This document shows positions 1 through 8,816 of a DNA stretch of 64,000 nucleotides, piece by piece. The notes under the pieces were generated by a model. The model searched no databases. It saw only the letters and a program-made list of their open reading frames with translations, and was not told the DNA's origin. Numbering within the stretch: position 1 is the first letter of the stretch; every line of letters begins with the position of its first letter. This DNA is from Bremerella alba (GTDB taxonomy: Bacteria; Planctomycetota; Planctomycetia; Pirellulales; Pirellulaceae): the NCBI RefSeq assembly GCF_013618625.1, contig NZ_JABRWO010000011.1, positions 124,001 to 188,000 of the forward strand, written 5' to 3'. Position numbers and translations under genes: made by a program.

Positions 1-212
1 AGCCGGTCTCCAGCATCGAGACTGTGACCTTCGCCAGCACCTCCTCGAACCTCGAAGACCGACAGCAGTCCGTAATGTTGACGCTAAAGGACCAGTCGTT
101 TGATAAGCACAAGCAATACAAGTTGCTTGTGAAGGACTCCAGTACAGATTTCGAATTACAGAGTCACGATGTGACCATAGATCGAGCGATTGCCGATGAC
201 TTTGACTTCTGA
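1..212 (+). CDS. pglZ: BREX type 1 phosphatase PglZ, C-terminal end (partial)
   Basis: Only the last 70 or so codons are present, in the frame that starts at base 3; the gene begins left of the window. The end of the protein has the pattern of the C-terminus of type A PglZ from BREX systems: a beta-rich stretch with 'LTLKDQSFDKHKQYKLLV', then 'VTIDRAIADDFDF' and stop. PglZ belongs to the alkaline phosphatase superfamily and is a core BREX component, needed for phage defence and host methylation. The assignment is supported mainly by the next gene, brxL, which overlaps it by 17 bases; pglZ-brxL is the usual order at the end of a type 1 BREX operon. The catalytic domain is not visible, so activity cannot be judged. 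Confidence 0.8.
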   Translation, partial: PVSSIETVTFASTSSNLEDRQQSVMLTLKDQSFDKHKQYKLLVKDSSTDFELQSHDVTIDRAIADDFDF

Positions 213-2250
213 AACCAATGAAAGCGATACGGGGATCGACGAATTGCTCAATGAGCATTTCGCAGGCAAGGTTGTCCGCAAAGACTTGACCAAACTGGTC
301 AAGGAAGGGGCGAACGTCCCGGTGTACGTTCTCGAATATCTGCTCGGGAACTACTGCGCCTCAAACGATCCCGAGGTCATCAGTAACGGTCTCGACACCG
401 TCAAGAAAGTGCTGGCCGACAACTACGTTCGGCCCGACGAAGCCGAGAAGGTGAAGTCCACCATTCGTGAGCGTGGCAGCCTGAAGATCATCGACAAGGT
501 AACTGTCACGCTAAACGAGAAGCGAGATGTGTACGAAGCGCTGTTGTCGAACCTCGGCACGAAGGGCGTCGAAATTCCGACCGGCACGGTGAAGAAGTAC
601 GAGAAGCTGCTGGCCGGTGGCATCTGGTGCATTATCACCATGCAGTACTACTTCGAAGAGGGACAAAAGGGATCGCCCTTCGTCATCGAGGAACTTAAAC
701 CTATCCAAATGCCCAACATGGATATGGAGGAACTGTTCAAGGGGCGACGATACTTCACCGAGGAGCAATGGATCGATGTACTGCTTCGATCCTGTGGTTA
801 CGAACCGACACATTTTGACGCACGAGTGAAGATGCACCTGCTGTGTCGGATGGTGCCCCTTATTGAGAACAACTTCAACGTCTGCGAACTCGGCCCAAGG
901 GGTACAGGCAAAAGCCATATCTATAAAGAGATCAGTCCTAATAGCATCTTGGTCTCTGGTGGGCAGACGACTGTAGCCAACCTGTTCTACAACTTGGCCC
1001 GGCGTCAAGTCGGTCTAGTCGGACTGTGGGATGTTGTCGCCTTCGACGAGGTGGCAGGCATTTCCTTCAAGGATAAAGACGGTGTCCAGATCATGAAGGA
1101 CTACATGGCCAGTGGCTCATTTGCCCGTGGCCGTGACTCGATCAACGCTTACGCCTCGATGGTCTTCGTCGGTAATATCAACCAGCCTGTTGATACGCTC
1201 GTTAAGACCAGCCACCTGCTGGCACCATTCCCTGAGACAATGATTGACTCGGCCTTCTTTGATCGCTTTCATGGGTACATCCCCGGTTGGGAAATTCCCA
1301 AGATGCGGCCCGAGTTCTTCACGAACCAGTACGGCCTGATCGTGGACTACTTCGCCGAGTGGGTGCGTGAGATGCGAAAACGCAGCTTCGGTGATGCTAT
1401 CAACAAGTACTTCAAGCTCGGGCGAGACCTAAACCAGCGTGACACCATCGCCGTGAAGCACACGGTTTCGGGTTTACTGAAGCTCATGTACCCCAACGAG
1501 GAGTACGACAAGGAAGCTGTCCGTCGTTGCCTTGAATATGCACTCGAAGTTCGTCGCCGAGTTAAGGAGCAGTTGAAGAAGATCGGCGGCATGGAGTTCT
1601 ATGATGTTCACTTCAGCTACATCGATTTAGAAACATCCGAAGAGAAATTCATCAGCGTAGCCGAACAAGGCGGTGGATCGATTATTCCCGATGGCCCACT
1701 CAACCCCGGCGTGCTGCACACAGTCGGCACGGGGAACGGTGGTCATCTGGGACTGTACCGTATCGAAACACAGGTCACCGCAGGCAACGGATCGCTCAAG
1801 ACTTCGGGCTTGGGATCGAACTCCAAAGCCAAGGAAGCGATCAAGGTTGGGTTCGACTACTTCAAGGCGAACGCCACCCACGTCAGCGCCTCGGCCAAAG
1901 CAGGCGATCACGACTACCACCTGCATGTGATCGAACTCCACAACACCGGGCCGAACAATGCCATGACGCTCACGACCTTCGTGGCGCTCTGTTCGGCGGT
2001 CTTGGGGAAACCGCTCCAATCGCAGTTAGTGATCCTCGGCAGCATGAGCCTCGGTGGAAGCATCATTCCGGTCGAGAACTTGGCTGAGTCGCTCCAAGTT
2101 GCTCACGATGCGGGAGCGAAACGCATCCTGCTCCCGATGGCGAGTGTGGGAGACATTCCAACGATTCCCGGCGAACTGTTCGCCAAGTTCCAAACCAGCT
2201 TCTACTCAGACCCACGAGACGCAGCGTTCAAAGCGCTGGGGGTGGAGTGA
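196..2250 (+). CDS. brxL: BREX protein BrxL (AAA+ ATPase with Lon-like domain)
   Basis: Protein of 684 residues. I chose ATG 196 over TTG 190; it overlaps the end of pglZ by 17 bases. A helical N-terminal region is followed by an AAA+ core with Walker A 'GPRGTGKSH' (about residues 233-241) and Walker B 'VVAFDEVAG' (about 280-288), then a C-terminal Lon protease-like domain (about 490-684). In BREX type 1, BrxL is the last core gene; it is a DNA-binding ring ATPase needed to block phage. The Lon Ser-Lys dyad is not evident: the 'GPSAG' position reads 'GPNNA' and the 'GGLKEK' position reads 'ENLAES', which suggests a structural rather than proteolytic domain. Length and domain order fit a complete gene. 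The KAP NTPase gene begins inside its stop codon. Confidence 0.93.
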   Translation: MTLTSETNESDTGIDELLNEHFAGKVVRKDLTKLVKEGANVPVYVLEYLLGNYCASNDPEVISNGLDTVKKVLADNYVRPDEAEKVKSTIRERGSLKIIDKVTVTLNEKRDVYEALLSNLGTKGVEIPTGTVKKYEKLLAGGIWCIITMQYYFEEGQKGSPFVIEELKPIQMPNMDMEELFKGRRYFTEEQWIDVLLRSCGYEPTHFDARVKMHLLCRMVPLIENNFNVCELGPRGTGKSHIYKEISPNSILVSGGQTTVANLFYNLARRQVGLVGLWDVVAFDEVAGISFKDKDGVQIMKDYMASGSFARGRDSINAYASMVFVGNINQPVDTLVKTSHLLAPFPETMIDSAFFDRFHGYIPGWEIPKMRPEFFTNQYGLIVDYFAEWVREMRKRSFGDAINKYFKLGRDLNQRDTIAVKHTVSGLLKLMYPNEEYDKEAVRRCLEYALEVRRRVKEQLKKIGGMEFYDVHFSYIDLETSEEKFISVAEQGGGSIIPDGPLNPGVLHTVGTGNGGHLGLYRIETQVTAGNGSLKTSGLGSNSKAKEAIKVGFDYFKANATHVSASAKAGDHDYHLHVIELHNTGPNNAMTLTTFVALCSAVLGKPLQSQLVILGSMSLGGSIIPVENLAESLQVAHDAGAKRILLPMASVGDIPTIPGELFAKFQTSFYSDPRDAAFKALGVE

Positions 2251-5200
2251 ACAAGGCGGATGCCCTAACGAGGCGAATGATGACCGAAGAAGATAAATGC
2301 CCGACATTTTTGATTGAAGACACGCCTGCCGATGAAGATGCGTTTGGCCCTCATCAGCGAGTAGCGGATGCAATCGCTGAATTGATCGAGTCCTCAGAGA
2401 AAGGTGGCAAAGTCATTGGCCTCGAAGGTGGATGGGGAGCAGGAAAGTCAACCGTCGTTGGATTCCTCGTCAAACGTCTCTCGAAGAACACAAACTACAC
2501 AGTAATATCATTCGATGCGTGGGCGCATGAGGGTGATCCCCTACGTCGTACTTACCTCGAAACTCTGATTCAGGAACTTCGGGCCACAAAATGGGTCGAT
2601 GATGCGACGTGGAAGAAACGGCGTGAAGAGATCGCTCATCGTCGAAAGGAAACCATAACAAGAATTACTCCCAAACCGACAAACCTCGGTGTGGCATTGG
2701 CGATATCACTCCTACTCGTTCCACTCGGATCAGCATTTCTGGCAGCGGGACTTCGGGCCGGTGTAACTTTCGGCACCGACCTTTCTCCGAATTGGTATTT
2801 CATCATCGGATTGTCGTTGGGGTTGTCGCCCTTCTGGGTTTTGCTTGCAAACTTCTTCAGAGTCGCCTTCACCCGTGGAGACAAGAAATCTGACTCTGGG
2901 AAAACTCAGGATGTTTCGGAGAATGAGACAGATGAAGTGCCTTCCGAATGGGCCTTCTTGTTCAGCCGGGCGATCAACGAAACTCGAACCGAGACGGTGG
3001 AGTCGCCAAATCCCACGTCGATTGAGTTCGAGGACTACTTTACGAAGTTGATGCGTGAAGCTCTGAGTGCATCTGACGAACGTCGCTGCTTGCTTGTTCT
3101 GGACAATCTGGATCGTGTTGATCCTGAGAGCGCCCTTGCAATCTGGTCCACGTTGCAGACCTTTCTTCAAGATCGTAGCCACAGAAATGAAGCGTGGTTC
3201 AGACGACTTTGGGTAGTTGTTCCGTTTGATCCGGGCGGATTGCGAAAGCTCTGGGACAACCGCTCATCGAACAGCGACACCACGGCACTTGCTGGTGTAA
3301 ACGAGAGTGCTGCTTCGGATTCCTTTCTGGACAAGAGCTTCCAAGTTCGGTTCCATGTTCCACCGCCCGTACTATCCGATTGGAAGGCTTATGTGTATCG
3401 CTTGGTCGAAGAGGCGTTTCCAAAGCACGGACAGGAAGACCGTCACTGGATTTACCGTGTGTTCGATCACTGCCGAACAAGGACGGGCGAACCACCTACT
3501 CCCCGTGAGTTGAAGTTGTACGTCAACCAGATCGGGGCCATCCACCGACAGTGGGAACACGCTTTCCCGATTGAACATGTCGCCTACTACGTTCTGCATC
3601 GCCGGGCCAGCAAGTCGATCATTGAGCGGCTTCGTGATTCTGAGTCGCCGTTTCCATCCGAACAAGACTCTGCCTTTCTCGGTGAAAGTCTCCGGCGTAA
3701 TCTGGCAGGACTTGCATTCAACGTGGAGGCAAGCAAAGGAATTGAGCTTCTGCTGGCGGAACCGATCTACCAGTCTCTTGCAGACGGTGACTCCGAAAAG
3801 CTAAAAGAATTAGAGGAGGGCAACCCAGATGGATTCTGGGCAGTGCTTGAAGTCGTCGCCACTTCGAGGTTGGGTGATACCGATGCACAGACTATTGCCA
3901 AGGCAGCTTCATGCCTCAAACACTCTGGTATTCTCGACGGCAACCAACGACCTGAATCGAGCAGCATCCTGAACGGCTTGAAGAGTGCTGGCAAGAAGAT
4001 CGAGCAATGGTCGCCCTTCGACTCTACCACGGCGAATGGATTGGCGGCGCTGTGTTATCTAGGCAAGTCACCCGAATTGTCAGCATCCGTTATGCAGGCC
4101 GTTGCCGCAACTCTCGAACAATACAGCGGTGATGCCAAATCGAGTTCAGAGCCGCAGTCCGTGATTGAGCCGCTGCTGACCGTCATGCGAGAAGTTTCTT
4201 TGCTCGGCCATGAAAGTGCGATCCCGCAGGCACTCACTCTACCGATCACGGCTGAGGCATGGCCTTCTGCCTGCGACTTTCTAGCCAAGGCGGATACGGA
4301 AGGCAAGTATTGGAAGTTTATTCGCCCCAAAGAGGCTTTTGCCGCTGTATCCAGCGTGATTGAACCAACGGTTAGCGCTCGTCAATTCAAGGAAAGAGAA
4401 ATCACAACAATTCGTGTAACGTCGTTGTCTCCAATCAAGTCGTCGTGGAATGCTGTCGTCAATGCAATCAGACAACGACTCGACGCTGGTGCTAACGTAG
4501 ACCCGAACGAAGCGTGCCTCCTCTTTCGGGGATTATTCGTTCTGAAAAGTCTGAACTCAGCAGAAGCGACGAGTTTGTTGAAGCAACTGGCTGACAACGG
4601 CCACACTTTGCATCACTTTCATCGGGCAAATGCGGAAGGCCATCACAACGGAAAGGCAACGTCCCTCTTTGCGTTCTTGCGGGAGCGACCTGGCGCAAAG
4701 AAGCCGGGAACAGCGGGGAATTCAGACGAGGGTCACAAGAATCTGCATGCGATCCTTTCAAGCAACGATGCAGATGTGGCAAGTCGCCTCCTGGCTCTCC
4801 TACGCCAGTTCGGAGAGATTAGTCTTCTCTTGCGGATCGCCTCTGTTCGCTCCAAATACGACTCGCTCATCTGTCTAGGACTACGAGATGTAGCGGAGGC
4901 GGACGAAGCCGAACACGTCTTTACGCCACCATTGATTTTGGAATCGTGGAAAGAATTGCGTTCGGCTCTGAACGATTCGTCGGACGAAGGTCGGTTTACA
5001 ACGCTCGTTGGAAGACTGGCGCACAGTACATCACTTTGCCAATCGATACAGGATGCCGATGGCGGTTTCTCCACAAGCAATTTTGAGTTGTACTTGTCAG
5101 TCATCGAGGGCGCAAAAGAGGAACTTCCCGAGTTCGCCCAATGGTGCAAGAGTGGTTTAGAGCGTTTATTGTCAGACGATTGGACGGCACAGTTGGCTGG

Positions 5201-5819
5201 TTTTTTCTCTTGCTGCCGCCTTGCACTCCATCTCGTCAAACAAGGCAAATCGCCAGAATTGAAGACAGGGTTCTCAGATGCTTTGGCGACTCACGCTCAA
5301 TCGCTATTGGCAGGGAAGGACGTACCGCCGAATGATCTGCGTGCGGCATGGAGGAAACTGCTCGACTGTTTGTGTGAAGAAGCAACTCGCAAAGAACTGC
5401 GGACCCGACTGATTGATGCTGCGGCAACGAAAGATGGAACACAAGCCGCATCCTTCTTCGAATTGTACGGCGATGAGATTTCCGACGCCGAAAGCTTGGT
5501 AGCCCATAACCAGATCGTACTCCGCTTATTCTCGCCTATTCTTCGTGAACGAAATGTTGTTGGATTGAATTGGTTGGATGAAATTCTCGACGCCCACCCA
5601 GACCTCCTCGACAAGGTTTCGGATAAGACGGCTGTCAAGGCGTTTGAGAACAGGCTGAGGGACTGCATGACTGAACCAGTTGAAGACGAGGCTCAGCCCA
5701 TAATTAAGCGAATAGCAACGACACTCGGAATCGAATCCGCCACGGACGAAGCTGAAATCAACGTCAGTGATGGTAACGATGATGCAAGAATTGACAAAGC
5801 GGAGAAAGAGGGGCAATGA
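2247..5819 (+). CDS. KAP-family P-loop NTPase, membrane-anchored
   Basis: Large protein of 1190 residues if it starts at GTG 2247, which overlaps the brxL stop as GTGA and suggests translational coupling; ATG 2277 and ATG 2280 are later alternatives. Walker A 'GLEGGWGAGKST' lies at about residues 58-69 and Walker B 'CLLVLDNLDRV' at about 281-291. Two hydrophobic helices (about 148-173 and 182-207) sit between them. A membrane insertion between Walker A and B is the hallmark of KAP NTPases, many of which lie in defence or mobile loci. The long C-terminal region (about 430-1190) is helical and resembles no domain I recognise; it could be a sensor or repeat scaffold. The coupling to brxL makes it a likely BREX accessory gene, but that is inference. 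Confidence 0.85.
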   Translation: MNKADALTRRMMTEEDKCPTFLIEDTPADEDAFGPHQRVADAIAELIESSEKGGKVIGLEGGWGAGKSTVVGFLVKRLSKNTNYTVISFDAWAHEGDPLRRTYLETLIQELRATKWVDDATWKKRREEIAHRRKETITRITPKPTNLGVALAISLLLVPLGSAFLAAGLRAGVTFGTDLSPNWYFIIGLSLGLSPFWVLLANFFRVAFTRGDKKSDSGKTQDVSENETDEVPSEWAFLFSRAINETRTETVESPNPTSIEFEDYFTKLMREALSASDERRCLLVLDNLDRVDPESALAIWSTLQTFLQDRSHRNEAWFRRLWVVVPFDPGGLRKLWDNRSSNSDTTALAGVNESAASDSFLDKSFQVRFHVPPPVLSDWKAYVYRLVEEAFPKHGQEDRHWIYRVFDHCRTRTGEPPTPRELKLYVNQIGAIHRQWEHAFPIEHVAYYVLHRRASKSIIERLRDSESPFPSEQDSAFLGESLRRNLAGLAFNVEASKGIELLLAEPIYQSLADGDSEKLKELEEGNPDGFWAVLEVVATSRLGDTDAQTIAKAASCLKHSGILDGNQRPESSSILNGLKSAGKKIEQWSPFDSTTANGLAALCYLGKSPELSASVMQAVAATLEQYSGDAKSSSEPQSVIEPLLTVMREVSLLGHESAIPQALTLPITAEAWPSACDFLAKADTEGKYWKFIRPKEAFAAVSSVIEPTVSARQFKEREITTIRVTSLSPIKSSWNAVVNAIRQRLDAGANVDPNEACLLFRGLFVLKSLNSAEATSLLKQLADNGHTLHHFHRANAEGHHNGKATSLFAFLRERPGAKKPGTAGNSDEGHKNLHAILSSNDADVASRLLALLRQFGEISLLLRIASVRSKYDSLICLGLRDVAEADEAEHVFTPPLILESWKELRSALNDSSDEGRFTTLVGRLAHSTSLCQSIQDADGGFSTSNFELYLSVIEGAKEELPEFAQWCKSGLERLLSDDWTAQLAGFFSCCRLALHLVKQGKSPELKTGFSDALATHAQSLLAGKDVPPNDLRAAWRKLLDCLCEEATRKELRTRLIDAAATKDGTQAASFFELYGDEISDAESLVAHNQIVLRLFSPILRERNVVGLNWLDEILDAHPDLLDKVSDKTAVKAFENRLRDCMTEPVEDEAQPIIKRIATTLGIESATDEAEINVSDGNDDARIDKAEKEGQ

Positions 5820-5893
5820 CGGACGACTCCCGCATTTCAACCTTTCTTGTCGAAGACTCCGATCACTCGCCAGCCACCGATGTACTGGCCTAG
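5816..5893 (+). pseudogene. Start fragment of a second KAP-type NTPase gene
   Basis: An ATG overlaps the preceding stop as ATGA and opens a frame of only 25 codons. Its beginning, 'MTDDSRISTFLVEDS', closely parallels the start of the upstream KAP NTPase ('MTEEDKCPTFLIEDT'). The similarity stops after about 15 residues and the frame closes at TAG 5891-5893. The simplest reading is a tandem paralogue whose body was deleted, leaving only its coupled start. The 200 bases that follow contain no gene I can support; an open frame at 5940-6212 there has no recognisable features. Confidence 0.6.
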
Positions 5894-6093
5894 AAATTGT
5901 GGACAACTAAGAAATAGGCCCTAGACCAGTTCACGGCGATTGCAGGAGCGTTGGGGTAATGAATCAGTGACCTACATCCCACGAAGTCTTCATATTGAAA
6001 AGCAAGTACGCAGAGGCGGTCGAGCACGAACCTCGTCGATGACAAGAGTGTCACTGGAAAATAGTCTTTGCCACGCTCAGCAGGAATCCATAG

Positions 6094-6585
6094 ATGTCCA
6101 CCAAACTCTCGTCAGCAATTCGCCACGTTGCCTACGATTCTCTTTTGCTTGCGATGTCGGTTCGCTATCAACAAACGCCATGGTCAGAGTCCATGGGGAA
6201 CGGCCTCTATGATCCCAAGGAAGTCGCCAAGGCTGCCGGACTAACCAAGTTGAGATCGTTGTTAATGTTCTTCATCGATGATCCCAAACAGGATGACATC
6301 TCCGTAAAGCAATTTGAAGCGGCTGGATTATGTCAGGCACCAACCCTCTCTCGTTCGTTTGTCGATTCCGTGAATAAATACGTCGCCCACCTGACACACG
6401 AACGTACCTCACGTTCGGTTCACCGCCCTAAAGCCGACGATCTCGTCAGACACGGCGAGGCGATTCTTCGGCACTCCGTTGACTTTTTCGAGCAATGCAG
6501 GACTAATGGCCTTCAAATCAAGGGCCGCACTATTCGTTATCTGGATGCACTTGAGGAAGAGTTGACGTTACTCAACTTGCACTGA
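6094..6585 (+). CDS. Hypothetical protein, 163 residues
   Basis: Starts at ATG 6094; no strong ribosome binding site is visible. The protein is soluble and mixed helical, with no signal peptide or membrane segment. A central stretch 'NKYVAHLTHERTSR' followed by a helix with 'RHSVDFFEQC' is faintly like small HEPN-type helical proteins, but there is no clear Rx4-6H motif, so I do not assign that family. It sits between the broken KAP start and a helicase remnant in a region of decay. It is intact and its codon use resembles the neighbouring island genes, so it is probably a real gene of unknown function. Confidence 0.5.
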   Translation: MSTKLSSAIRHVAYDSLLLAMSVRYQQTPWSESMGNGLYDPKEVAKAAGLTKLRSLLMFFIDDPKQDDISVKQFEAAGLCQAPTLSRSFVDSVNKYVAHLTHERTSRSVHRPKADDLVRHGEAILRHSVDFFEQCRTNGLQIKGRTIRYLDALEEELTLLNLH

Positions 6586-6689
6586 CCATCACTCTCGACT
6601 TGTCAACGAAATATTGGTGCCATGAATTTCGCCGCTCTTCCTATGGGAACATCGCAATCAAGCGTGTTTGTATCACCGAATATTCGTGA

Positions 6690-7376
6690 ATTGGTTCCGC
6701 AGCTTGTCCAGTGCATCTTCGGGCATTTCATGCCCCAGATACATCCAGCCATGAAAGGTCGGAAGATCGACTTCAGCAACCTGCGTTCAATGTTCTCTAT
6801 GCTTCATTCGCAGATGAAAAGACTAAGGGGCCGACCAAAATATTTGGGGATATTGCCACGCTAGAAGAGAAAGGTCTTCTTCGACGAGACGACGACATGT
6901 GGAGGATCGGATTTGCCAAACGTGATGGCTTGAAGCCCAAGGTCAACGTGCTTCCGAGTAGAAACAAGCTGCGAGATGAAATCACTAATCGGCTTCGTTA
7001 TCTAATCGAAGATCAGCAGGTTCGCCCGGAAGACATTCATCTTCTAGTATATTACCGAAATCAGATTGACAAGCTGGTGCGGGCGATTGAAGAAGCTCGG
7101 ATTCCATCTGTCGAGGGAATTCATGTAGCGAAGGCCAAAAAGGATGACTTACTCCATCAGCGAGGCTGGTTGTCGATTTCAACAGTTGCATCAGCAAAAG
7201 GCTACGATGCCTATGCAGTCCTCCTATGTGGGGCAGATGAGTTCCCGACCGATGTACAGGGAAGAGCAAGCTTTTACGTCGCCTGCACTAGGGCAATTGA
7301 GTACCCTGAAGCGTTCGGAACGAAACGAGCAGGACTATTGCAAGAGTTTGAGAAGGCAGTATCGACTCTCGACTGA
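6690..7376 (+). pseudogene. C-terminal remnant of an SF1 (UvrD/Rep-type) helicase
   Basis: The open frame runs from just after a stop at 6687 to TGA 7374-7376. It encodes the end of a superfamily 1 helicase: a RecA2-like region with 'VRPEDIHLLVYYRN' and the motif V/VI block 'ISTVASAKGYDAYAVLL' to 'ASFYVACTRA'. The ATP-binding half with Walker A and DExx box is missing, and nothing upstream back to 5893 supplies it, so this is a 5'-truncated gene. Many helicases of this class carry a nuclease-related domain at the N-terminus, so the intact ancestor may have been a defence helicase. GTG 6711 could in principle start translation, but a functional helicase cannot be made. Confidence 0.75.
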
Positions 7377-7398
7377 AGATGCATCCTTTGCCCGCATA

Positions 7399-7827
7399 AT
7401 GAAAATGCCACCTGAAAACGCTCCAGACAAACAATCACTGATCGACTACCTTCAGGCACGTCTGCCTGAACCAGTCCCGATTCACCAACTGGGAGCGAAC
7501 AGTCAGGTCTTTGTGGGAGGTGATCCGGGAGAAGTCGTTGTTCATATCATCGACCAGTCGATCATTGTTTCCGTGTTTGCAGTTGAGTGGGAAACGCCGT
7601 ATACGCCCGTCATGGTCCCGGAAGAATACGCAATTCTGAATTGGTACGAATTGTCAGCAGATCGGCTACAACTGCGGCTCGACGAATTGATCGATTCAGC
7701 GAGGCGGAAACGTCTGAGCAGATATCGCACCTGTGAGCGATGTGGTGAAACCAAGCCGCCCGAACACATGCACAGTGATGAGGTATGCCAATCGTGCGCT
7801 GAGGAGCATTTGGGGATCGTTCATTAA
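7399..7827 (+). CDS. Small zinc-ribbon protein of unknown function
   Basis: The likely start is ATG 7399 (or ATG 7405), giving about 142 residues; the frame is open further upstream, but that part overlaps the helicase remnant in another frame and looks non-coding. The middle part is a small alpha/beta domain ('GEVVVHIIDQSIIVSVFAV'). The C-terminus carries two CxxC pairs, 'CERCGE' and 'CQSC', separated by about 14 residues, consistent with a zinc ribbon. No enzyme signature is visible. It follows the helicase remnant by 22 bases and may be a surviving partner of that operon. Confidence 0.6.
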   Translation: MKMPPENAPDKQSLIDYLQARLPEPVPIHQLGANSQVFVGGDPGEVVVHIIDQSIIVSVFAVEWETPYTPVMVPEEYAILNWYELSADRLQLRLDELIDSARRKRLSRYRTCERCGETKPPEHMHSDEVCQSCAEEHLGIVH

Positions 7828-7995
7828 CTTTGGCTTCAAGATCGGCCCAACGCACTAAGACTTGGATTGACCCACAATGACAGAAGTAGTCGCTCGTGAT
7901 GCGTCATGAGTATTGCTGTACCAAAGATCGATAAGTGTTCTTTGTTCTTTTCACTCCCACCAAGTAGCTTGATAAGCAGATCGCAGTAACTTGAG

Positions 7996-8811
7996 ATGGC
8001 AGCATTACCACAACTTCCAGAAAGTTCCCTTGAAACGACTTGTCGAGACGTTGCAGATGCAGCTACGCATAAGGAGCTAGGCCGACTGTTTTCTCAGTGT
8101 GGTATAGAGGAATGCGGCGGTACGCCAAAGTGGGAACGGATGCTGTTTGCACTTTCCACTAGGCAAAAACGTGATTCCTGCGGCAACAACGTCATCGCAT
8201 TTCTCTGTGCGTTGATTCATCCATCACGTTTTGCTGACCGTATTTCAGAGTTTGAAGCGTTCCGAGCGTCAATAAATTACCAACTTGCATTCATTGGGCT
8301 TTCAATTAACGAAAAGGCTCAGCCAGTCCCAATTTCAGCCGCTTCTATAATCTCCGAAGCTCAAGAAAGGGCTAACGAGCTTCGATCTGAGCTACAACAT
8401 CGTGCGGTTCATCCCGATGTCCTAGCGTTCTGTAGTGCTGAATTATTGCAAGACAATTATTTTCACTGCGTTCTCGAAGCCACCAAAAGTGCCGCTCAAA
8501 AGATTCGAGATCGTACAGGCATTGAAGCCGATGGGAGTGGTTTGGTGGACCAAGTGTTTCCTATTAATTCTCCAAGGCTTGCTCTCAACACTCTTCAGAC
8601 GGCATCCGAACAGTCTGAACAGAAGGGTTTCGCTCATCTTCTTAAGGGAGTCTTTGGGACGTTTCGCAATGTGACAGCACATTCACCTAGGATTCATTGG
8701 GCCGTAAATCGGACCGACGCAATGGATGCCCTCACAATGCTTTCGTACATTCACCGCAGACTTGATGAGGCGGTCTTGGTTCCCGGCCCAGTCTCACCCC
8801 AAGGAGTTTAG
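7996..8811 (+). CDS. TIGR02391 (Ymh-type) family protein
   Basis: ATG 7996 opens a 271-residue soluble protein. The C-terminal half matches what I know of the TIGR02391/Ymh family: a helical region containing 'LLKGVFGTFRNVTAHSP' (about residues 213-229) near the end, preceded by 'ATKSAAQKIRDRTGI'. The 'FRN..AH' element resembles the Rx4-6H-like motif of HEPN-fold proteins, a group that includes many toxin and RNase domains. The family occurs often in defence islands and mobile elements without a proven activity. The stop at 8809-8811 lies 5 bases before the start of the DUF3883 gene, so the two are almost certainly co-transcribed and may act together. Confidence 0.8.
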   Translation: MAALPQLPESSLETTCRDVADAATHKELGRLFSQCGIEECGGTPKWERMLFALSTRQKRDSCGNNVIAFLCALIHPSRFADRISEFEAFRASINYQLAFIGLSINEKAQPVPISAASIISEAQERANELRSELQHRAVHPDVLAFCSAELLQDNYFHCVLEATKSAAQKIRDRTGIEADGSGLVDQVFPINSPRLALNTLQTASEQSEQKGFAHLLKGVFGTFRNVTAHSPRIHWAVNRTDAMDALTMLSYIHRRLDEAVLVPGPVSPQGV

Positions 8812-8816
8812 AGCAC

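Noticed and set aside
5940-6212. Open frame between the broken KAP start and the 163-residue gene
   Set aside because: No ribosome site or recognisable feature; overlaps the next gene for over 100 bases and has non-coding composition.
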